A stretch of DNA of 45,038 bases from assembly GCA_021827645.1 (NCBI GenBank), contig JAKAVA010000031.1, forward strand, positions 1 to 45,038. Direction: 5' to 3'. The position numbers and the translations under genes were made by a program. The stretch is from Planctomycetota bacterium. Its GTDB lineage: Bacteria; Planctomycetota; Phycisphaerae; WQYP01. The number at the start of each line of letters is the position of its first letter. Position 1 is the stretch's first letter. Below are positions 17,834-26,264 of the stretch, one piece after another. The notes under the pieces were generated by a model. That model did no database searches. It was not told the origin of the DNA and was given only the letters and a program-made list of their open reading frames with translations.

Positions 17834-19612
17834 TTACCCCCCCGCCGATGCCGCCCCTGCAGGATAGAGTCTTTTCGCATTTACCATCTCCACGATGTGG
17901 GTTACCGCAGAGTTTGCGGATACGTTGGTCGGCGATTTATCGGTTCGCCACTTTATTTCGATCTGGCCGAGGGCAAGACCCTTTTCTCCAACGACAATCC
18001 GCAGAGGAATACCGATTAAATCCGCATCTTTGAATTTTACGCCCGGTCGTTGATCCCGGTCATCGAGTAAAACGTCAATTCCGGCATTGACAAGTTGGCG
18101 GTACAACTCACCGGAAAATTGGGCAACCTGCCCCTCAAATTTGACCGGCGTGATCACCACCTCGTACGGGGCAAGGCTCATAGGCCAGATGATTCCATCC
18201 GCATCGTGGGAGGTCTCTATCGCCCCTACCAAAATCCGCCCCGGCCCGATGCCGTAGCATCCCATAATCATGCTATGGTTGATCTGTTTGTCGTCCGCAT
18301 AAACGGCACCTAGAGCATCGGTGTATTTGGTCCCGAGCTTAAATACGTGGCCCAACTCAATACCCTTGCTGAATTTCAGAGGCGACCCCGAAGGAGAGCA
18401 GTCGCCGGGCGCCACCAGCCGGATGTCATCAACTAAGGGTTCCCCCGCTCTTTCCCGATCAATATGGGCGCTGAAGGAAAAATTGGTGACATGCCAGAAT
18501 GGCCTATTGGCACCAGTCGTCGCCTCGGTCACCATCAGGGCATCAGCATCCACAACCAAGGTCACCGGCAATGAATTGACGATATGCGGCCCCACATAAC
18601 CAATGGCGAATCCAAATTCTCTTGCCGCCTTTTCATCCGCCAGTTCGACGGGCCCCACCAGGCGGCGCAGTTTATTCTCGTTGACCTCATGATCGCCGCG
18701 GACACAAGCCACAACAAATCGGTTTCCGGGTGCATCATTCGGCCGCACATACACCATCGTTTTAATCATTTTTTGCGGCACGATCTTAAGCAGCCGACAA
18801 ACCGATTCGATGGATGTTGCCTCCGGTGTCTCAATTTCCTTCAGATTGTCGCTTGCGACAGACGGAGCATCGGCAAAACGGTACTCACCCTCGGTACGGT
18901 GGCTGGCCCGCTCCAGGTTTGCGCAGTAATTGCCATCCTCTGATTGAACGATGACGTCCTCGCCCGCCTCGCATGGGCAGATAAATTCGTGACTGGCATC
19001 GCCGCCGATCGGCCCACTTTCTGCTTCAACCGGGATCGCAGGCACCCCGCACCGGCGAAAGATGTTCACATAAGCCTGAAACATATCCTGATAAGTTTTG
19101 GCGAGGCTTTCCAGCGACGTGTGAAAGCTGTAGGCATCTTTCATGAAGAATTCGCGGACGCGAAGCAGCCCATTGCGTGGTCGCGCCTCATCGCGAAATT
19201 TACCCTGAATCTGATAAAGCGTGAGCGGCAATTGACGGTGACTGGTAACGTAGGCCCGTACAAGCTCCGTCACGCATTCTTCATGAGTCGGGCCGAGTAT
19301 CATTTCACTGTTACGCCGATCCTTCACCTTGAAAAGCAGGGGACCATAGTCCTGATACCGGCCGGTCTGCCGCCACAAATCCGCGGGGAGCAATGCAGGC
19401 ATGTGAATTTCCAAAGCACCGATCGCATTCATTTCTTCCCGGATGATGCTGTTGGCCTTGGTGAGTACCTTCCATCCCAGGGGTAGCCAATCGTAAATGC
19501 CGGCACTCACACGACGAATGAGTCCTGCTCGCAGGAGTAACTGATGAGAAATAATCTCGGCATCGGCCGGAACTTCACGGGTGGTGGGGATTAACGTTTT
19601 TGACCACAGCAT
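17834..19612 (-). CDS. proS: Proline--tRNA ligase (bacterial type with editing domain)
   Basis: This class II synthetase charges tRNA-Pro. The start at 19612 gives the canonical N-terminus MLWSKTLIPT. It has GGAGG (forward 19622-19626) nine bases upstream, so a longer in-frame ATG at 19681 is rejected. Motif 2 lies near residues 135-160 (QGKFRDEARPRNGLLRVREF). Between ~250 and 400 there is a YbaK-like editing insertion, which in bacterial ProRS removes misacylated Ala. The C-terminal anticodon-binding domain ends near EIKWRTDKSP. At 592 residues the length matches the E. coli-type enzyme (~570). It is upstream of rpoD on the same strand but separated by a 356-base gap. Confidence 0.95.
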   Translation of the reverse strand: MLWSKTLIPTTREVPADAEIISHQLLLRAGLIRRVSAGIYDWLPLGWKVLTKANSIIREEMNAIGALEIHMPALLPADLWRQTGRYQDYGPLLFKVKDRRNSEMILGPTHEECVTELVRAYVTSHRQLPLTLYQIQGKFRDEARPRNGLLRVREFFMKDAYSFHTSLESLAKTYQDMFQAYVNIFRRCGVPAIPVEAESGPIGGDASHEFICPCEAGEDVIVQSEDGNYCANLERASHRTEGEYRFADAPSVASDNLKEIETPEATSIESVCRLLKIVPQKMIKTMVYVRPNDAPGNRFVVACVRGDHEVNENKLRRLVGPVELADEKAAREFGFAIGYVGPHIVNSLPVTLVVDADALMVTEATTGANRPFWHVTNFSFSAHIDRERAGEPLVDDIRLVAPGDCSPSGSPLKFSKGIELGHVFKLGTKYTDALGAVYADDKQINHSMIMGCYGIGPGRILVGAIETSHDADGIIWPMSLAPYEVVITPVKFEGQVAQFSGELYRQLVNAGIDVLLDDRDQRPGVKFKDADLIGIPLRIVVGEKGLALGQIEIKWRTDKSPTNVSANSAVTHIVEMVNAKRLYPAGAASAGG

Positions 19613-19756
19613 TATATCAAGCCTCCATTGGCGGCCCAGTTTGTATCGGTGGATGACCGGAATTGCAAGCCTGCCAGTCATCGACCCTAATTTACCATGG
19701 ATAGGATCACTCCTCGCAGTATGAGACCTCGGCGCGAAATTGACGGCGGTGGCGCA

Positions 19757-19784
19757 TTTACACGGATTTGGAATAAGTTATAAT
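19757..19784 (+). promoter_or_regulatory. Promoter of the tRNA-Gly gene
   Basis: TTTACA (19757-19762) and TATAAT (19779-19784) are separated by 16 bases. The -10 box ends 14 bases before the tRNA. This is the best sigma-70-type promoter I see in the window. Confidence 0.6.
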
Positions 19785-19798
19785 TGATTCTCTCTTAC

Positions 19799-19870
19799 GC
19801 GGGCGTAGCTCAGTGGTAGAGCGTCACGTTGCCAACGTGAATGTCGAGGGTTCAAATCCCTTCGCCCGCT
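19799..19870 (+). tRNA. tRNA-Gly (anticodon GCC)
   Basis: All arms fold in a 72-base sequence. The acceptor stem GCGGGCG pairs with CGCCCGC (19863-19869), with discriminator T at 19870. The D arm is GCTC/GAGC and the anticodon stem is TCACG/CGTGA. The loop TTGCCAA carries GCC at 19831-19833, reading GGC and GGT glycine codons. The T arm is GAGGG-TTCAAAT-CCCTT, with one G-T pair. CCA is not encoded, and a run of Ts follows immediately and could act as a termination signal. The last 19 bases are overlapped by the 3' end of the minus-strand glycosidase-like gene. Confidence 0.96.
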
Positions 19871-22050
19871 TTTTTGGCACCTTTTTCGCCTATCGCAACA
19901 TGTAGACCATGTGGATCGCTGCGGATGTTGAACAGTCGGCCTGCCGCGGGCACCCCAATGAGCTCACCCTCAAATTTTCGATTGACATGGGGCTCCGATA
20001 AATTTAACCCGTTAATATCGACCGACGAGATTCCGAAAAAAGTCCGAATTATCATGGCGGCAAATGATCCTGCGCAACTGCAATAATACATCTGCCCTCC
20101 CCGGCCTGCCTTGCGAACAGGGGTATTGACCTCTGCGGTAAGCAGTTCATCCGACTGGCCGAACGGCCCCAGTTCGGTTGTTACGGCGATATGGCGCAAA
20201 AATTCGGCTGCCATATCCCATCGGCCCAGATCTCCCAACGCCTCGATGGTAAACGCCGGCCAGGCGGTGTACGCGCCCATGGGGCCATGATCGGGACGAT
20301 TGGATTCCGGCGCGGCAAAATCATCAAGCGACAAGGCTCGCATCCAATGACGGGTGATCAATTCTTCGGAGGCGAATCGCACCATTTCGGCCAACTGGGG
20401 CGTTATCAGATCACCCTTCATGCACATGATAAGGGTGAAGAAATCGATGCAATGACGGACCGGAATTTTTCGCCCATCAGGCTGCAGCGTACACCAGTAG
20501 CCGGCCCCCTTCATATACAGGGTGAGTACCTGCCGCGCCAGCTGGGAGGCCTGCTTCCGGAGGACATCCGCCCGGGCGTGTTCTCCGGCTTCATCGCGCA
20601 GCGCAGCGACCTGCCGCATCATCCAGACATTGGCCGCATTGAGTGATGCGACGATATGTGTGTATGTCGGAACACACTCCAGCAGATTCCACCGGCCGCC
20701 ATAATCAGCCATGGGACTACCGGGTTTTACCAATCGTTTCCACCAGAGCGCCATTTGCTCGAGCTGATCCATAATCGGTCGCCCGCCGACTCTTTCATTG
20801 AGAAAGGCCCGGTCTCCGGTCAGTTTGACGTACGTGAGAATGAGCGAGAAGACGCTGTAGTCATTGAAGCTATACCAAGGGCCGACGCCTTTGCCGCTGA
20901 GCATGTCCTGTGCGTAGCAACTGTGAATATTCATTTTGAGCCAGGTCACGAGGCGCGCACGCATCATGGCCGGGTCCAGCAGGGCAAAAACGGTCGCCCA
21001 CGTACACGTATCCCAGAAATACATCAGCGATACCGCATCCTGCGGTGCACCGGTAACATAGGCTCGCGGAATCCCGGGAAAGCAGGTGCGAAGCGAACAA
21101 AGCAACGATGCCACCGAGACGTAATAAATCCGTTTGAATTTGGAATCACCGGACCGCAGAACCGGAAGATGGCCGGAGAATACCGTGTTGCCCGGTGTGA
21201 ATGCTGCACGAAATGTTTTTTCCCACTCCGATTTGCAACTCTCAAACGCATGATGAAACTTAGCCGTGGTTTGGGACGCCTGCTGTGCCACCACTGCGCC
21301 GTCCGATCCCACGACCATGACCATATCAATCGTCGCAGTTTGACCGCGCGGCACGGATAGCTTCCAGATGGCGAGAGCCCCGTGGGCCGCAATAGTGACC
21401 TCATCGGGCAGCCGCCCTGCGAACCCGAACGTCGTGACCGCAGTCGAACGGCTGTCGGTAACGCGGACCAAATTAGGGGATATCCGCCGGGCGTTAAACT
21501 CCGCCGCGTTTTCGGGTCTCGGCGGGGCCCATTGCCACACCTGATCGTACCGGCGCACGGGGGCTTGAAGGTCGGCGTGGAGATGAATTTCGGATATTTT
21601 TTCGCGGCGATTACGTAACGTCAGGCGAAATAAGACGATGTTGTCGGCGCAGCTGATCCTTACCGCGGACTGAAGTTCGAAGGCTCCGTCCCAAGTCGTC
21701 GCACGTCGGAGCACCTGATAAGGAAACCATCGGTATTCGGCGGCCTTTAATGCATGTCCGTCGATCGTAAGAGTTCCGATGCCTTGCGGCCCCTGAGTAA
21801 ACGGCGGAAACGCCAGCGATTCAATCGACAGCATGTCCGCCCCCACCGCACAGGCGCCGAGGGTACTGGCAACCGCCGGCTGGACATGGATGTCCGCGAA
21901 GCTCATCCATTGACTGGCCAACTCATCGAGATCTGGAATTTCAGCTTGCCGGGTATCGTCCATGGTTGCCGATTTAATCCTGCCGCCGGGTGAGGCACCC
22001 GCCGTCGATGCGATTCCGACTGCTCCAAGGAATGTTCGCCGATTCAACAT
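19852..22050 (-). CDS. Six-hairpin glycosidase-like protein with Tat signal
   Basis: The N-terminus MLNRRTFLGAVGIASTAGA is a twin-arginine-type signal (NRRTFLG, residues 3-9), predicting folded export. Residues ~60-290 look like a beta-sandwich. From ~300 on, an alpha/alpha six-hairpin barrel is suggested by KRIYYVSVASLLCS, MYFWDTCTWATVFALLDP (343-360), YSFNDYSVFSLILTYV and MGAYTAWPAFTIEALGDL. This arrangement occurs in GH63/GH78/trehalase-like hydrolases, and I cannot choose among families. It probably acts on a polysaccharide outside the cytoplasm. GGAGG precedes the ATG on the minus strand. The final codons (KAGEGI, then TGA) lie inside the tRNA-Gly gene. Confidence 0.75.
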   Translation of the reverse strand: MLNRRTFLGAVGIASTAGASPGGRIKSATMDDTRQAEIPDLDELASQWMSFADIHVQPAVASTLGACAVGADMLSIESLAFPPFTQGPQGIGTLTIDGHALKAAEYRWFPYQVLRRATTWDGAFELQSAVRISCADNIVLFRLTLRNRREKISEIHLHADLQAPVRRYDQVWQWAPPRPENAAEFNARRISPNLVRVTDSRSTAVTTFGFAGRLPDEVTIAAHGALAIWKLSVPRGQTATIDMVMVVGSDGAVVAQQASQTTAKFHHAFESCKSEWEKTFRAAFTPGNTVFSGHLPVLRSGDSKFKRIYYVSVASLLCSLRTCFPGIPRAYVTGAPQDAVSLMYFWDTCTWATVFALLDPAMMRARLVTWLKMNIHSCYAQDMLSGKGVGPWYSFNDYSVFSLILTYVKLTGDRAFLNERVGGRPIMDQLEQMALWWKRLVKPGSPMADYGGRWNLLECVPTYTHIVASLNAANVWMMRQVAALRDEAGEHARADVLRKQASQLARQVLTLYMKGAGYWCTLQPDGRKIPVRHCIDFFTLIMCMKGDLITPQLAEMVRFASEELITRHWMRALSLDDFAAPESNRPDHGPMGAYTAWPAFTIEALGDLGRWDMAAEFLRHIAVTTELGPFGQSDELLTAEVNTPVRKAGRGGQMYYCSCAGSFAAMIIRTFFGISSVDINGLNLSEPHVNRKFEGELIGVPAAGRLFNIRSDPHGLHVAIGEKGAKKAGEGI

Positions 22051-22244
22051 CCGTAGACCTCCATTTCAAACAACATTGCAACGATAACGGGGTGCATCGC
22101 CGATGTCAGCGGCTTGATAACCAGATGCGTATCGCAAAAATGCCAAATCGGTGATCAGGCGGCATGAGGTGGCGGGACTTGGTGTACTCCTGACGGCAAG
22201 GCCTGCCCCCCTGCGGAAAAAGCCAACCGACCAACCAAGTTAAA

Positions 22245-22272
22245 TTGCGGATGTGCGTAAGCCCGTTAGAAT
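22245..22272 (+). promoter_or_regulatory. Candidate promoter for the lysS operon
   Basis: TTGCGG (22245-22250) and TAGAAT (22267-22272) lie 16 bases apart and 27 bases before the lysS start. A similar TAGAATGCGG element occurs at 2010-2019 upstream of the S55 gene. The -35 match is only partial. Confidence 0.4.
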
Positions 22273-22298
22273 GCGGTGCTTGGTTTTGATGAGGACAC

Positions 22299-23825
22299 AT
22301 GATTTCAGAGCATCCACAGTTTCAAGAACGGCACCATCGTCTGGAAAAATGGCGGGCGCTTGGAGTTGATCCGTATGGAACGCGGCTTGACGGTGTTCAA
22401 TCGGTTCTCGACGCGAAGGCGTTACATACCGAAAACACGCCCCATGAGGGAACTCAGATCGCGCGGATTTGCGGTCGTATCGTGCTTCTGCGTGATATCG
22501 GCAAGCTGATCTTCATCACCGTGCAAGATTCCTCGGGAAAATTGCAGATCGGTCTGACCAAGCAGATGCTCGCAGCCGATTGGGAAAAGGCGAAATTGCT
22601 TGAACTGGGCGACATTGCATGGTTCGAGGGGAAGGTTGGCCACACCAATACGGGTGAGGTCACCATTTGGGCCACCGGATTTGGGCTTTCTGCCAAGGCG
22701 CTCCTACCACTTCCCGATAAATTTCATGGGCTTACCGACACGGAGTTGCGTTACCGGCAGCGCTACTTGGACTTGGCGGCCAACAGCAGCTCGATGTCCG
22801 TATTTCAGGCGCGAAGTCGGATCATCGCAGAAATTCGAAGTTTTCTGCATCAGCGCAAATTCATCGAGGTCGAAACGCCAATGATGCAGTCCATGGCCGG
22901 TGGTGCTGCCGCCCGTCCGTTTTTAACGCATCACAATGCCCTCGATATCGATTTATATCTCCGGGTCAGTCCGGAGTTATTCCTGAAACGATTACTGGTC
23001 GGGGGTATGGAACGAGTTTTTGAAATCAATCGAAATTTCAGAAACGAAGGGATCGATACCCGCCACAACCCGGAATTCACCATGATGGAGTTGTACGAAG
23101 CTTACAGCGATCTGGCTGGCATGATGGAATTGACCGAAACGTTGGTGGCCACGCTGGCGGAAAACGAAGCTCGCCTGCAGACAAAAACCGATGGTCGGGC
23201 GCTCCTGCCATTTGGAGATCGACAGATCGATTACACGGCCCCGTTTGAGAGAATTGCATATGGCGATTTGTTTCAAAAGCATGTCGGCGTGGCAATGGAA
23301 GACGGGGTTGCGGTTCGCAAGGCCGCGGCTGACTGCGGCATAACGCACAGTGACAGCAAAGACGCTGATGTGCTTCGCGGAGAGCTCTTTGAGCGGTTCG
23401 CCGAGCCGTCCTTGAAAGACTATGACCGGCCGGTGTTCGTCTTTGACTATCCAGCCGGGCTCTGTCCGTTGACCCGGCGCAAAGTCGGCAACCCCTCCAT
23501 CGCTGAGCGTTTTGAACTTTATGTGGCCGGCATGGAACTGGCGAATGCCTACACGGAGCTTAATGATCCGGAGGTGCAATATGAAACACTTTCCGCACAG
23601 TTAGCGGGTTTGCCGGAACATGAATCCATGGCGCGGATGGATCATGATTTCGTAACCGCTTTGTGTCATGGAATGCCACCGGCCGGCGGATTGGGAATCG
23701 GAATCGACCGCCTGATCATGTTGCTGACCAATTGCACCAGTATCCGGGATGTCATCCTGTTTCCGCTTTTGCGACCGGCTCTGCGACCGGCAAATGACCC
23801 CGCCGTATCCGCCCAAAATATTTGA
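22299..23825 (+). CDS. lysS: Lysine--tRNA ligase, class II
   Basis: This class II LysRS has an N-terminal OB-fold anticodon-binding domain (residues ~55-135, ICGRIVLLRDIGKLIFITVQ). The catalytic domain contains TELRYRQRYLDL, motif 2 ERVFEINRNFRNEGIDTRHN (238-257) and motif 3 GLGIGIDRLIMLLTN near the C-terminus, with FPLLRP at the end. At 508 residues it is the standard length. The ATG is preceded by GAGGA. Its stop lies six bases before the permease gene, making it the first gene of an apparent four-gene operon with the exporter and tatC. The remaining ~200-base gap upstream holds only the candidate promoter. Confidence 0.96.
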   Translation: MISEHPQFQERHHRLEKWRALGVDPYGTRLDGVQSVLDAKALHTENTPHEGTQIARICGRIVLLRDIGKLIFITVQDSSGKLQIGLTKQMLAADWEKAKLLELGDIAWFEGKVGHTNTGEVTIWATGFGLSAKALLPLPDKFHGLTDTELRYRQRYLDLAANSSSMSVFQARSRIIAEIRSFLHQRKFIEVETPMMQSMAGGAAARPFLTHHNALDIDLYLRVSPELFLKRLLVGGMERVFEINRNFRNEGIDTRHNPEFTMMELYEAYSDLAGMMELTETLVATLAENEARLQTKTDGRALLPFGDRQIDYTAPFERIAYGDLFQKHVGVAMEDGVAVRKAAADCGITHSDSKDADVLRGELFERFAEPSLKDYDRPVFVFDYPAGLCPLTRRKVGNPSIAERFELYVAGMELANAYTELNDPEVQYETLSAQLAGLPEHESMARMDHDFVTALCHGMPPAGGLGIGIDRLIMLLTNCTSIRDVILFPLLRPALRPANDPAVSAQNI

Positions 23826-23831
23826 GAATCC

Positions 23832-25538
23832 ATGTATAAGCTTTTCCTCTGTTTTCGATATCTGACGCGCAAGGGAATTGTCATATTTCCCATCTTGGCG
23901 GTCTGGCTTTGCGTATCGATGCTGATTGTCGTCTACAGCATCATGACCGGTTTTGTCGATCGGGTCCGTGATGCGGGTAAAGAACTAATGGGCGATGTGG
24001 TCATTCAAAGTACCCTCGCCGCCGGATTTTCGCATTATGACGGCTTGCAAAAGCAATTGGCCAAACTCCCGTGCGTTGCCGCCACCGCGCCGGTCATCAG
24101 CACCTACGGGATTATGAATCTGCCCGAATATCAGACCAGTGCCGAAGTGGAAGTGCTGGGCATCAAACCCGCCCTGCAATCACGGGTAAGTTCATTTGGA
24201 AAGAGCCTCTTCTGGCAGTATCGCGCCCCCCTGGACGCGGCACATGACCTTCGCAACGCACCGTTTCCCGTTACGGGCAGTCAACTGGTCAAGTACGCGC
24301 GGGGAAAGCTTCAGGCGGCACTGGAGGTATTCCGACGCCATGAACTTGCCATCCGTAAACTCAAGCCCATCAAGGGCCATGGATGGATTGCGGCCATTGA
24401 GCACCATTGGCATGTCATCGCCCGTGAAGATTACCGCCAGGCGGAGTACCACTTGAACCGGGTGTTTCGCGATCTGCGATTTGTGCAGAAACTTCCACCT
24501 GCCGCAGTCATCAGGAGCGATGCCGCCCTCCGGAAAGAATTAATTCCTCCCGCCCCCACGTTCGAGCCGCCGGCAAGGGCACGCAAGGATTATCCCAGTC
24601 TCGCGGCCGAGCCGAAATATGGGTGCGTCGTAGGCATCGACATCGGACTTTACACCCGCGATCGATTCGGGCATTACCATCGGCCGCCGGGTGTGCGTTT
24701 TTCACCTGTCATTCTTACGGTGGTCCCCATTACCCTCAGCAGTACACTGGCCAGTCCGCAGAGCCATCGGTTTCAAATTGTGGATGATTCACGGACGAAG
24801 GTTTTCACGGTGGATCGGCACACCGTCTACGCCCCGTTTCGCGTGGTGCAGAAGATGGCCTTCATGCAGCAACAGGACCTGCTCAGCGGCGGCATTCGGC
24901 CGGCACGCTGCAGCGAAATTGAGATTCGAGTCCATGATGATCGGCATCAGGCGGCGGTGAATGCGGCCCGCGATCAGATTGCCGCCGCCGTCAGGCGTTA
25001 TGCGCTTAAACACCCCGGCATGCAGTCTTCCGGCCTGACCGTGATGACGTGGCTGCAGGAACAATCCCAGTTTATCGCGGCGGTGGATAAAGAGCGCGAT
25101 CTGATAACATTTCTGCTCGGGATGATGAGTCTCGTGGTGATTGTCGTTATATTTCTGATATTTTTTATGATTGTCCGCGATAAAACCCGCGATATCGGCA
25201 TTATCAAGGCGATCGGCGGCAGTGAAGTGGGCGTAGGAAGCATTTTTGTGCTTTATGGCCTTTTAATAAGCTCTGCCGGGACCCTGATGGGCGTGATCAC
25301 CGGCGTGCTTTTTGTCATCCATGATAACTGGATTCATGATGACATTCTCTGGAGAATTTTTGGAATCACGATCTGGAATCGAAGGGTTTACATCTTTTCG
25401 CGTATACCGGATCAGGTTAATCCGGAAACGGTCGCTACCATCGCATTGCTGGCCATTGTGGCGGGGCTGTTGGGGGCTATCATACCGGCCTTGATTGCGG
25501 CATCGCGGGATCCCGTTCATGCACTGCGTTACGAGTAA
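23832..25538 (+). CDS. FtsX/LolC-type ABC transporter permease with enlarged external domain
   Basis: One transmembrane segment near residues 17-40 is followed by a large external region (~45-420). Three C-terminal segments follow (~424-448, ~470-497, ~533-558), and the protein ends in SRDPVHALRYE, typical of FtsX-superfamily permeases such as LolC/LolE and MacB. These proteins work as dimers with a LolD-type ATPase to move lipoproteins or other envelope substrates without passing them across the inner membrane. At 568 residues it is well above the ~400 of LolC/LolE. The extra part is a charged, helical stretch around 150-260 inside the external domain. The partner ATPase is the next gene. 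Substrate unknown; lipoprotein release is the first guess. Confidence 0.85.
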   Translation: MYKLFLCFRYLTRKGIVIFPILAVWLCVSMLIVVYSIMTGFVDRVRDAGKELMGDVVIQSTLAAGFSHYDGLQKQLAKLPCVAATAPVISTYGIMNLPEYQTSAEVEVLGIKPALQSRVSSFGKSLFWQYRAPLDAAHDLRNAPFPVTGSQLVKYARGKLQAALEVFRRHELAIRKLKPIKGHGWIAAIEHHWHVIAREDYRQAEYHLNRVFRDLRFVQKLPPAAVIRSDAALRKELIPPAPTFEPPARARKDYPSLAAEPKYGCVVGIDIGLYTRDRFGHYHRPPGVRFSPVILTVVPITLSSTLASPQSHRFQIVDDSRTKVFTVDRHTVYAPFRVVQKMAFMQQQDLLSGGIRPARCSEIEIRVHDDRHQAAVNAARDQIAAAVRRYALKHPGMQSSGLTVMTWLQEQSQFIAAVDKERDLITFLLGMMSLVVIVVIFLIFFMIVRDKTRDIGIIKAIGGSEVGVGSIFVLYGLLISSAGTLMGVITGVLFVIHDNWIHDDILWRIFGITIWNRRVYIFSRIPDQVNPETVATIALLAIVAGLLGAIIPALIAASRDPVHALRYE

Positions 25539-25553
25539 CGGTGAGGAGTGGCG

Positions 25554-26249
25554 TTGGCGAATCTGTTGGAGCTGATTGATATTCAGAAAAGCTTCCGCAT
25601 GGGGACGGAAGAAGTTCAGGTCCTCTCGGGCGCCAACCTTGCCATCGCCGAGGGGGAGTTTGTCGCCTTAATCGGAGCATCCGGATCTGGAAAAAGCACG
25701 CTGCTGCATATTGCCGGGGCACTGGACCACCCGGATTCAGGCTCCGTCCTGTTTAAGGGGCGGGATATCATGCGCTGCGGCTTTCTTGAAAGGTATCGCT
25801 TTCGCAACCAGAATGTGGGGTTTGTTTTTCAGTTGTATCACCTTCTGCCGGAGCTCAATGTGCTGGAGAATACCTTGCTGCCGGCCATGGTGGCGGCACC
25901 GTGGTACAAGGCGCTGATCCGGGCGCGTCCGGGCAAAGCGCTGGCCATCCAGATGCTTACCGATATGGGCCTCGGGGGGCGCCTCAAGCACCGCCCCAAT
26001 GAGCTTTCCGGAGGTGAAAGACAGCGAGCTGCCATTGCCCGCGCTCTGATCAACCGCCCGGCCCTGCTGCTGGCCGATGAACCGACGGGCAACCTGGATC
26101 CGCGTACTGGCCACGGAATCATTGACCTGCTCATCCGGCGAAGGCGCGAAGAAAACTGCAGCCTGCTGCTGGTCACCCATGATGCCCAGATTGCTCAATT
26201 GGCCGATAGAGTCGTGCGATTGGAGGACGGCAAAATCACGCCTGCGTGA
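25554..26249 (+). CDS. LolD/MacB-type ABC transporter ATP-binding protein
   Basis: This complete ABC ATPase has Walker A GASGSGKST near residues 41-49, the signature ELSGGERQRAAIARAL, Walker B LLLADEPTGNLD and a switch His in LVTHD. It powers the permease encoded just before it. The start is probably TTG at 25554. GAGGA at 25543-25547 is six bases upstream of it, whereas the in-frame GTG at 25548 touches this sequence with no spacing. From the TTG the protein is 231 residues, the normal size for LolD. A short insert between the Q-loop and signature (AAPWYKALIRARPGKALA) is typical of lipoprotein-release ATPases of this group. Confidence 0.92.
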   Translation: MANLLELIDIQKSFRMGTEEVQVLSGANLAIAEGEFVALIGASGSGKSTLLHIAGALDHPDSGSVLFKGRDIMRCGFLERYRFRNQNVGFVFQLYHLLPELNVLENTLLPAMVAAPWYKALIRARPGKALAIQMLTDMGLGGRLKHRPNELSGGERQRAAIARALINRPALLLADEPTGNLDPRTGHGIIDLLIRRRREENCSLLLVTHDAQIAQLADRVVRLEDGKITPA

Positions 26250-26264
26250 GGCGCCTTAAACAGT

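Noticed and set aside
17593-18033. Plus-strand open frame across the rpoD-proS gap
   Set aside because: More than a third runs antisense through proS, there is no ribosome-binding site, and the product resembles no family.
20656-21360. Plus-strand open frame of 234 codons opposite the glycosidase-like gene
   Set aside because: No recognisable motif; it lies wholly within the minus-strand coding region, whose protein is convincing.
22106-22300. Minus-strand 64-codon frame in the gap before lysS
   Set aside because: It covers the candidate lysS promoter and start; composition is random-like.
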